A stretch of DNA of 64,000 nt from Piezodorus guildinii (lineage: Eukaryota > Arthropoda > Insecta > Hemiptera > Pentatomidae), in NCBI GenBank assembly GCA_023052935.1, contig CM041294.1, forward strand, positions 14,681,791 through 14,745,790, given 5' to 3'. Of the stretch, positions 55,636 through 64,000 are shown in pieces (within the stretch, counting starts at the first letter, position 1; each line of letters starts with the position of its first letter). A model generated the notes under the pieces. It was not told where the DNA came from, searched no databases, and was given only the letters and a program-made list of their open reading frames with translations. A program made the position numbers and the translations under genes.

Positions 55636-57408
55636 TTAATACAGGGCTAGCGCCTTGGTGAATCTGACTAACCTGTGGGGGTTAATCAGTTCACGCAACT
55701 TGGGATCAGGGATATGGTTGACACCAAAATGGTAAAACCGTGTCCTAGCAATTTCTGGGCAACTGCATATCAAATGAAATGCAGTTTCATCCTCCTTCTT
55801 GCAGAATCTGCAAGTCGGTGAGGCCACCAAACCCATATTATGGAGATGCTTATTAAGTTGACAGTGTCCAGTATATAGTCCTGTTACCCTCCTTAGGGTT
55901 GTCCTGTCCATAGAGAGTAGAGTATGACTTCTCTCTTTGCAGGGTCCATCCAGAAACATCTTGGAGTGATGCTGCTTGTCGGTATCCCTCCAGTATTGCC
56001 TGGATCTATTATCAGCAGCAGCCTTAATCAGTCCTTTGGCTTTGCTGAGGCTAATTCCACACACAGGTTCGGGTGTGGGGGGTAGCTGGGCAGAACCCCT
56101 CCGCGCGAGGCTATCAGCCCTCTCATTCCCTAAGATGCCTGAGTGACCAGGCACCCAATATACCCGGACTTTATTTAGCAGGGAAAGCATATTTAGATTG
56201 TTTTTGCATTCCTCTACTAGTTTGGACCGTGTTATATAACTACCCAAAGCTCCAATAGCAGCTTGACTATCGGTTTGGATAGTTATCTGTCTGTCTCTCA
56301 TCCCTTCTGAAATTAAGGTTTGAGCACAGATATTGATAGCCATTACTTCAGCCTGGAAGACTGAGGTATGCTTACCGAGAGAAATGGACAACCCTCCCCC
56401 AGGTTTATCCATTCTCCATATTCCAGCACCTGAGCCTAGCTCTGTCATGGATCCATCTGTATAACAGTTGACTCCATTGCACGGTTTGTGCGAGTCAGTC
56501 CTGTTAATCATTGCACAATAAAGTGTGTCCTTGTATTTCTTTACTTGAAGATCGGAATGCATGGCAAGCACCGAATCTTCATCAATCCTTCTGAACAAGT
56601 TGCCATGGCCCCGGTAAACCAAAGAGCTGGATCTTGTTCCTAACTTAGAGAGCCTATAGGCTGTGTTAAGTGCTTGAGTTTCTACTGCTATGTGTAATGG
56701 TGTTAGGTTGAGTAAAACTTCCATTGCAGCAGTCGGGGTTGTACTCATAGCTCCGGTTGTCATAAGGCATGCCAGTCTTTGCAGCTTCCCAAGCTGCAGC
56801 AAGGATTTACATGTATTTGCCTTATGCCACCACACAACAGCTGCATATAGGACCATCGGTCTTATAACTGTTTTATATATCCAGAGGACCACATTCGGTT
56901 TGAGGCCCCATGTTTTTCCAACAGCCCCTTTACATGCAAAGAGGCACTTAAGTGCCCTTGTACAGGTTTTATCAATGTGGCTGTTCCATTTTAATTTACT
57001 ATCAAGAGTAATTCCTAGATGTTTAACTTCACTACAGATATTGACCTCAGCCTCACCAAGGTGGGGTGGTCTGATGGTTATATTTCTTTTGTTAGTGAAG
57101 ATACAGAGATTGACCTTCTGAGGGTTGATGCTTAGACCATTCGTCTGACACCATTCCCTAAGAAGTTTCATGGTTGTTTTGAGCAGATCCGATATGGTTT
57201 CCGGAAACTTGCCTTCAATTAGCACAGCGATATCATCAGCGTATCCCTGTGCATAGAAACCTGCATTATTCAGGATTGTCAGCAACGAGTCGACGACCAG
57301 ACACCACAGAAGTGGAGATAGCACTCCCCCTTGCGGACATCCTCCTCTCGGTCTAATCCACAATCTGGAGTGTCCCAGTTCGGATGTGAGCATCCTTCCC
57401 TCCAGCAT
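55636..57408 (-). pseudogene. LINE ORF2 C-terminal part: reverse transcriptase palm, RNase H, zinc site
   Basis: 590 codons open from an internal Met. CPQGGVLSPLLWCLVVDSLL and QGYADDIAVLI give reverse-transcriptase motifs with the catalytic YADD near residue 58. RNase H lies near residues 310-440, with YTDGSM, FQAEVMA, IQTDSQAAIGAL and WVPGHSGILGNERADSLA supplying the D-E-D-D set. A C-terminal CRFCKKEDETAFHLICSC zinc site follows. The N-terminal part of ORF2 is in other frames upstream because of deletions, so this is not an independent gene. Confidence 0.92.
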
Positions 57409-57862
57409 GGCATTAATCCTCCCACTCCTCTCCTTTCTAAGGCTAATGCCATAGTGTCATAAGGAGTTCGGTCAAAGGCACCCTCTATGTCAACAAAGAT
57501 GCCTGCCACAATATCTTTGTTAATCAGAGTTTTCTCAATCCTGGAGACCAGGAAGTGTAAGGCAGTCTCACAGGATTTGCCAGGCTGATAAGCATATTGA
57601 GCACTATGTCAATAATCTTTTCCAGTGTCTTCAATAGGAAAGATGTCAGACATATAGGCCTATACACCTTGGGATGGTCATAGGAGGCCTTCCCAGGTTT
57701 AGGTATATATCGTACTTTAGCCACATTCCACCTATCAGGTATGTGGTTAAGTGCTAAACTACCTCTCAATAAAACAAGGAGGTGGGGTCGCAGCACCTCA
57801 AAGCCCTTTTGAAGTAGAGCTGGAAAAAATTCCATCAGTGCTGGCTGATTTGAATGGGGCAA
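57279..57862 (-). pseudogene. LINE ORF2 middle part, broken frames
   Basis: In one frame (57862-57524) PALLQKGFEVLRPHLL, RWNVAKVRYIPKPGKASYDH and VYRPICLTSFLLKTLEKIID are the reverse-transcriptase fingers. In another (57509 onward) AGIFVDIEGAFDRTPYD gives the first catalytic Asp. Between them sequence appears lost around IID / AQYAYQPGKS, and again between LERRGV and INAMLEGRM, each with a change of frame. Confidence 0.85.
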
Positions 57863-59174
57863 ATGATTTAACTGCCCATTCTAGTCTCCCAGAATTGACT
57901 ATTCTGTTAGCTTCTGCCCACCTGTCTGTATTAATAGTATTTTTATCCGAGGTGGGATTGTTTGGTTCCTCATCCATCAGCTCGCAGCCAGGGAAGTGTG
58001 CTCTAGCAAGTGCTTTCAGGGTGCCAATCTCTGAATCGGTATGGCCCCCTTCCGCACTGATGGCACCCATAACTCCCTGGCCCGGCCTCTTGGATAGGAT
58101 TCTATTTACTCTAAAAGTAGAGGATGTGTCATTGATGTCGTTGCAAAAATTCCTCCATGCCCCTCTCTTAGCTTTCCTAATGGCTTTATTGTAGTCGGTC
58201 AGTGCTTGCTTATAGGCATTCCAACTACCTGTACTTTTGGCTTTATTGAAGAGTTTCCTAGTAGAAGCTCTCAACTTGCCAAGTTCACTATTCCACCAGG
58301 TAACGTTCCTGTTGGACTTGACAGTACACACTCTATTATTATCAGTGTAGGATTTCATTATTGCCTCAGTAAGTGATACATTAAGGCAGTCCAATTGCCA
58401 TTTGTCTCTAATTGATTTAGGACACTGTCTTATTTCTTGTTCGAGTTGGGTGCAGTAGGAACCCCAGTCAGTGAGTTTGGGGTTCCTGTACACCGTCTCA
58501 AACATGTCGTTGACATCTATGTCAAATCTGATATATTTGTGATCTGAACATGACTCCTCAAGAGAGACATGCCAGTCCTTAATGAAATCGTTCGCACAAT
58601 TAGTGCTTAGTGTTATGTCAATGACCTCTGATCTATTTTTGTTGACAAATGTGGCAGTATTGCCCTTGTTGTGGATTTCAAGATCATTGCTTAAGATAAA
58701 CTCTAATAGAGACTCACCTCTCTGGTTGTTATTTGTACTGCCCCAGAGTCTGTGGTGAGCGTTGGCGTCCAATGATGCTATCAGGGCGCCTTCGCCTTCC
58801 ATCCCGGCAACTAGCCTTCTGAGAGCCTCAGTGGGGATGTCCTCTTCATAAGGAAGGTACACAGCGCAAACTGTGATCTCCCTTCTGTTATTACCCTCAA
58901 GGAGGGTCACTTTTGCTGCTGTCAGATCCCTGCAACAGAATTGCCACAAGGGTAATATCTTTAGGTTGTTTTTGTACAGTATACAGGTCCTGGAGCGCAT
59001 GGGTACAGCTATTACACTGTAACCCCGCATCTCCAGCCCCTTTACACTGTCTTTAAAAAGGTAAGGTTCTTGTATTAGAATAATATCAATATTCTTACCT
59101 CTTACATACTGCTGTAGGGCACCACACGCCGCAATGCAGTGATGCAGGTTGATCTGCATCAACCGCAACACCAT
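57798..59174 (-). pseudogene. LINE ORF2 N-terminal part: APE-like endonuclease
   Basis: From ATG at 59174 (inside TAATG with the ORF1 stop) 458 codons are open. LRLMQINLHHC, ILIQEPYL, SLDANAHHRLWGS and SLEESCSDHKYIRFD supply the catalytic residues of an AP-endonuclease-like nuclease. A linker with RKAKRGAWRNFCNDIND follows. The frame is lost at the T6 run 57824-57829 (A6 on the + strand): with one T fewer it would continue into PALLQKGFEVL. Confidence 0.9.
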
Positions 59175-60400
59175 TACTGCTTTTTGGTCTTGCGGGGGTC
59201 ACACCCCGGCGGGCGCCGAGGGACGCCGCCATCACCGGTCCTCCCAGAGGTACCCGGATCAGCGGGCCCCCCGGATCCAACCGAGGCGCCAACCCCGTAC
59301 GGTCGCCGAGGAGCCATGCCTTCACCAGTCCTCCCAGTGGAGGTACCCGGATCAGCATGCCCCCCGAACCCCGCCGAAGAGCCAGTTCCAGACGGGCGCC
59401 GGCCGACCGTGCCTTCCCCGGGGCCCTCCGCAGAGGAACCCGGATCGGCAGGCCCACCGGATCCCGCCAAGGAGGCATCCCCAGATGGAAGCCGAGACGC
59501 CGTGCCTTCACCGGTTCTTACATTAGAGACACCCGGATCGGCAGGCCTCCCCGCTCCCACCACAGGGCCACCCCCGCAAACCAAAGCAGTTTTCTCCTTC
59601 ATCGAGAGCGGTGCTCCTCCGTCCTGACCAGGCTCCGTCTTCCTGCCCTCATCCCTGGCAACAGATGAGACCTTGTTAGCTATTTCCTTTGCAGGTTTGG
59701 GTGGCCTCTTCTTCTCCAGCAACCTGAGTTGGACCTTGCCCATCCCAAAGGTCACCAGCCAGTTTCGCTCTTCCAAGAACCTAAGGCTAGACTCCGGGAT
59801 TCTCATCAGGGCGAAGAATCCGTGCCTCTCCTCCTTTACACCCATTAGTGACCATCTGTTCACCTCAGGGATTCTAGAATTCTGTATGCGTATACGCCTA
59901 CAGAAAGTTTGCTCTGTGAGCTTTTCCCCAGGGAAAAAGCCACCAACTCTGACCGGCTTTTTGAGCTCCTCAAAGTCACCAATGCGGAGCGCTAGGCCCC
60001 CACTAAGTTTAATATTTTTTATGATTTCCGACAACCAGTCTCTAGATTCCTGATTGTCGCAAACCACCACACAGCCGCCCATCTTAAAGCTGAACCCACT
60101 AAACTCAGCCTGGGTGCCACCTTCCTCTAGCTGATCGACAATGCCGATCAGCTGTTTCTTAACATCCTCACTCTGCTCCCAGGTGAGCTGATCAGCTGGG
60201 TATCGAGTGGGAATGATAGCTACCTTACTCCCTCCGGCAGCTAGAGCGTATGAAATAACATTAGGGGCCGCACTCCTGGCCCTCTTTGCCATAGGCGCAG
60301 AGGTTCCGGGTGAGGTCCTAGGTCTTTTCTCAGAGCTCGTTCCAGGAACAGCTTTACTCCAGTCCTCCCTATCCCCAGTATTATATAGGAATCTCACCAT
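59174..60400 (-). CDS. LINE ORF1 protein, DUF4780-like with Gly/Pro repeat tail
   Basis: 408 codons. Residues about 50-215 (YALAAGGSKVAIIPTRYPA, FSGFSFKMGGCVVVCDNQES, RVGGFFPGEKLTEQTF, RWSLMGVKEERHGFFALMRI) resemble the DUF4780 domain found in arthropod LINE ORF1 products, thought to bind RNA. Residues about 270-395 are four units of roughly 30 residues built on GGPADPGTS .. GEG .. RRPSG. The first residues MVRFLYNT are encoded by the duplicated host sequence rather than the LINE, so the true start may be missing (5' truncation). The stop overlaps the ORF2 start as TAATG. Confidence 0.85.
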   Translation of the reverse strand: MVRFLYNTGDREDWSKAVPGTSSEKRPRTSPGTSAPMAKRARSAAPNVISYALAAGGSKVAIIPTRYPADQLTWEQSEDVKKQLIGIVDQLEEGGTQAEFSGFSFKMGGCVVVCDNQESRDWLSEIIKNIKLSGGLALRIGDFEELKKPVRVGGFFPGEKLTEQTFCRRIRIQNSRIPEVNRWSLMGVKEERHGFFALMRIPESSLRFLEERNWLVTFGMGKVQLRLLEKKRPPKPAKEIANKVSSVARDEGRKTEPGQDGGAPLSMKEKTALVCGGGPVVGAGRPADPGVSNVRTGEGTASRLPSGDASLAGSGGPADPGSSAEGPGEGTVGRRPSGTGSSAGFGGHADPGTSTGRTGEGMAPRRPYGVGASVGSGGPADPGTSGRTGDGGVPRRPPGCDPRKTKKQ

Positions 60401-60868
60401 TACATAGCAATTTACATTGTAAAAAAATTTGGTAAGACAGATATTCCGTTGTTGATATAATTCTTGGTTTGATTGAATAGCTATCTGAGGTTAGTGTCTG
60501 AAGGGGTATTAGTTGGCCCAAAGAGTTCTCTCTCAAGCACTTTTTAATTCCTCATTTGTATGTTCTAATGGCTATAGTTCTATTGATGAGTAATTTTCTT
60601 ATGATCCTATTTTCTAAGTTATGTCCAAAACAGAATCACCTTAAGTTGCTTTAAAGATATTCTCTTCTGATTGAACCCTAGCGTATTAGGGATTCATTTC
60701 TATCAGGTACATCTCCTACACCAGAGGAACTTACTTCTACATCAGAACTCTAGATGAAGGTACAAGACAAGAGAGAAGGTAGCTTTATTGATTGCTGTAC
60801 ATAACAAGGAACATATGGAATCTGGAAGCACAGACTCCCAATAAGACAAATGTAGGTTCTTCTGTTTT
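60377..60868. repeat. Right copy of ~492-bp duplication flanking the LINE
   Basis: Matches 55056-55548 and lies directly at the 5' end of the LINE. Unique sequence resumes at 60869 (AGTTCCACGG). Confidence 0.9.
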
Positions 60869-61797
60869 AGTTCCACGGCAATCGTTCACCATAACAGCCA
60901 TTCTTGTATTCTGACCATTTCTGTTGGATTATATGGTGAAGAGTAGAAGTTGCAATATCATGTGAATGTAGTTTCTGAGAAATAGAAAAATGTCCTTTGT
61001 CAATAGGAATGTAGGAGAGGGTTCCAAAAATAAATGACAGTTGAAAAACTTATTTCAGGAAAAAGATAAGCTAATAGGAACCATGAAAACAAAACTGTGA
61101 TAGTCATAAGTAACTTGTTTCTAGTTTTCGTGGGCATTTTAAGTCCATACTGATCCCTTCGGAAGTGTAGCCTTGACAATGCGATCATTTTTTGGATCCC
61201 TTCCTTTGAGAATAGAACGGTTTAATGTGCATTTGTAGCCAGCGAATCATTCGGGTCACATGAGGATGAAACAAGTTGCAACATGATAATTCGAGCTGCC
61301 ATCTCTGAATTTTCATGTTTTTAATTTTGTTCTAATGGTTCAGATCGAACATAAAAGATATCGAGTGCTGATCAGCGATAATAGTGAAGTAGCATCAAAA
61401 TAGAAAATGTATTCATTCCTTCAATGAGCATATGATATAGTTTAGGCAGTCTTGTTCTCTGTAGGTTAAGGTGACGATACAAGGTGAGAATTATGGTATG
61501 TGTAGATGAGGTGAAAGTGAATATCGCATACTTTCAACATATAATAAATATCCAAGTACCGAATTTTCTCGAACATGGCGGAGACCATAATCCTGGACTC
61601 ACTAGGGAATCCTGCATCACCATATATATTGAGGCTAGGCTCGATTTGTCCAAGTGTTTCTTTTTGGCAGAATTTCCCTCTATTTGTACCTTAAAAATTG
61701 TCTTCAAGATTGATGCAGTATGCTATGTACGCATAGCAACTCAGCAAAGTTGAGCAGCAAATCCAAATCGGAATTTCTCTCTTACTTCGTCATTTAT
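60869..61797. other. Gap, nothing recognised
   Basis: No supported feature. Several short frames have no family resemblance. Confidence 0.4.
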
Positions 61798-62160
61798 TTT
61801 TTTTTTTACCTTTTTTTTTTGGGGGGGCGCGAAAAGGCCTTAAAGACCACGCGAATATCGTGCTCAGGTTTGCTTTCTCATCTTCCTTCTTTTCCATACT
61901 TCCCTCATGAGCTCCGCATGTTTGCGCTTCCTTTCCTCCGACCACGCATAATCCCTTTTTTGGGGTTCTTTGACCACGAAGACCTTTATATTGTTCAGTG
62001 ACCTTCTGTAGGTCTCTCTATCCACACAGTCTGAATCCTTCAGTCCCACTGAATCCATGTCGACACTGATCTGCTTGAAAAAACTAGTCGTGTTCTTGCG
62101 CTGGTGGAATCGTCGGAAGATTTCCCGGTTTAACCTTTCAGGGCTCATCCTCATCATTTT
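61798..62160 (-). pseudogene. LINE 3' fragment with poly-A
   Basis: On the minus strand 97 codons end in WSEERKRKHAELMREVWKRR, a basic C-terminal tail like those that close some arthropod LINE ORF2 proteins. A-rich tracts (T runs at 61798-61806 and 61811-61820) follow as a tail. No reverse transcriptase is left. Confidence 0.55.
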
Positions 62161-64000
62161 TACCTTTTCTTATAAATAATGTTTAATTTCTTAAAATTGA
62201 GTTTCTATATTAAAAAACATGTTTTCATGATGTGTATATTACACTTGTTTTGTTTTGATATAACTTGATCATTCAGTTTTAGTATCTTTTTAAAAAAAAT
62301 AATAATTAATGATATTGTAGGATTTTTGTATTAGTACTATTTGATGTCATTATCTAAATTTTTTTTTTTTTTAATAAGCCTTCTCCCTTTCCCACTACTT
62401 TTGTGAACAATACACTACTTGCTTTCACCTCACCTATACATACCTGAAAACTATCTCTCAATAAAGGTAAACAATAATTTTAATGTATAACAATTGGTAA
62501 TAACAAACCCTTGTGAGATAATTTGTTTCTCTTTTGCTTTGTTTTTTAAAGTAAAATCATCAACTGACACTTGGTACCTCATGAGGTGAGCGGCTTAGCC
62601 CATTCCCAATTTTGTATAATACTCGTATAAATCCAAAAGAAATTGAACAAAAACTAACTTTAAATAAATTTAAAAAAAAGTAAGATGGAAAACATATCAA
62701 GGATTACCTTAGGATTCACATTGATTTAAAAAAAAATTAATAAAGAAATCCTAAGATAGCCCACTGCCTATGAGACACTGTTTTTTTAAAATATGTATTA
62801 CAATCTTGGTCAACTTCAACTCACTGATTTTCAACATGGTTAGAGTAACAGATTTTTCATAATTACAATTTAAAATACTTTTATACAATTCTTAAATTAA
62901 TTTTGACATTTTCTGACGCTCGTAATGACATTAGCACCAAATAAATAAATTTGATTGAAATTGTTTGTAAATTAAGTACTTGAGATGGATGGATTAATAC
63001 ATAATTGATCTTAATATTTTAATTAGTGATTATAGTTAGCACTAACATAGTGATGGACATGCAGTAACATCTGGACACTTTTCAAAGTTATATCTTACTT
63101 ACTTCCAAACATATTTCATGCTGACAAGGTAGAACAATAAAAATATAATTCAATTGCACTGGAATAATATCACAAAGTTTAGATAAGGAGCTTAGAAATA
63201 AATGGTCAGTGCTTTCCAATTATTTTTATATGGGTAGAAAAAAAAAATTAATATATATACACAATATAATTTCCTTATATAGTACCTTCATAAAACAATT
63301 TCATGAAAATTAGGATGTTTTCAACTTCAGAGGTTTTATGACTTATTTTTTACAAACATATACAGTTTTTATGCTGATGAAATATATCAATAACACATGA
63401 CTTCAAAAATTGAATACATTAAAAACAAGCTTTAATATTTACAATAAAGAAATAAGACTAAGATTAAATTAATAAGTTAAATAAACAATTATGGGAAGTT
63501 CATTAAATAATGGTTACAGTCATAATTTCATTATATAAAATAAGGAACCTGATATCAATGCTTAATCACACTTCCATCCTATAATTATAATTAAAGGAAG
63601 ACTATCAAAAGTGAATAAAATATTACATTATTTATTTTTATTGGACAAATATTTCTGTTAGTTACGGAATAAAAGTGAGTCATAGTTATGTTATACCATT
63701 TCACCTCTTTCCTCTTTTCTGATCGTCCATGATTCCCATTTCCAGGCAGGAATGCGTTTTAAGAGAATTTAATACCTTAGGATGAATGGATTCAACATAT
63801 TTTAAGTAGCTTTTGCTGTTTGATTAATTTGGCACAAAAACAAATAATTCCGACACAACACTAAACACACAGCCAATGAACTCAAAAAACGTTTTGCCAA
63901 ATTATGATTTACAAAGTTCTTTTTGGCAATTTTGACTTCATTATTTCAACAAAAAAATATGTTACTAACATATAATATAAGCTATTAATAATGACTGAGT
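62161..64000. other. AT-rich gap to the window edge, nothing recognised
   Basis: No coding region of any length, no repeat family seen elsewhere in the window and no RNA gene. Confidence 0.45.

Larger units (their letters stand above)
55549..60376 (-). mobile_element. R1/LOA-like LINE with RNase H, disrupted
   Basis: A 4.8-kb element on the minus strand: ORF1 (DUF4780-like), then ORF2 with endonuclease, reverse transcriptase, RNase H and a terminal zinc site, then a short 3' UTR and an A-rich tail (T/G run at 55549-55576 on the + strand). ORF1 and ORF2 overlap as TAATG. At least three lesions break ORF2. Both flanks carry the 492-bp duplication. The RNase H domain, ORF overlap and endonuclease sequence suggest the R1/LOA/I group; the exact clade is inference. 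Confidence 0.9.

Noticed and set aside
59139..59668. Long overlapping + strand frames of 100-160 residues rich in Pro and Arg
   Set aside because: They are antisense readings of the GC-rich repeat tail of LINE ORF1.
55056..60868. The 492-bp flanking copies as LTRs of an LTR retrotransposon
   Set aside because: The enclosed element is a non-LTR LINE with endonuclease and poly-A, and the flanks lack TG..CA ends, a primer site and a polypurine tract.

Overview
The window is nuclear DNA of an arthropod, most likely an insect. The base composition is AT-rich, genes have introns with GT..AG borders, and it carries a seven-exon visual opsin of the insect ultraviolet class together with arthropod-type repeats (an R1-like LINE whose ORF1 resembles DUF4780, jockey, RTE and CR1/L2 LINEs, copia, mariner, tRNA-derived SINEs). 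I could not fix the insect order from sequence alone.

Genes, all on the + strand: (1) the last coding exon of an unrecognised gene at 3701-3854; (2) a large single exon of a divergent chaperonin, best matched to BBS10, at 7962-9429, with a short upstream first exon not found; (3) an almost complete UV opsin spread over 29295-38260, whose introns are swollen by repeats; (4) a C2H2 zinc-finger gene over 40516-50232, whose seven exons join into an open frame of 531 codons.

Most of the rest is mobile DNA, often nested. A family of roughly 0.9 kb with inverted ends (ACTTTCACTTAC / GTAAGTGAAAGT) recurs about a dozen times. One copy was split by a copia element (10072-14002) that has 198-bp LTRs, a 5-bp target duplication and a primer site matching the anticodon arm of initiator tRNA-Met, but has lost reverse transcriptase and RNase H. 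Three tRNA-derived SINE families are present, many copies with clear target duplications; two internally deleted mariners, a Helitron relic, two solo LTRs in inverted orientation, and LINE 3' ends of at least four types are also seen. At 55549-60376 a nearly full-length LINE lies between two almost identical 492-bp copies of host DNA.

The most unusual signals are: (a) foldback (inverted-repeat) elements that carry hammerhead-ribozyme cores (CTGATGA, stem II, GAAAC, GTT), some with a shared one-sided tail and 14-15 bp target duplications, the architecture of Penelope-like retroelements; (b) the ~490-bp duplication flanking the LINE; (c) a LINE insertion in opsin intron 5 whose 12-bp target duplication contains, and so restores, the 3' splice site; (d) a 21-bp minisatellite that keeps a seven-residue acidic/hydrophobic repeat open over about 150 codons with a single stop.
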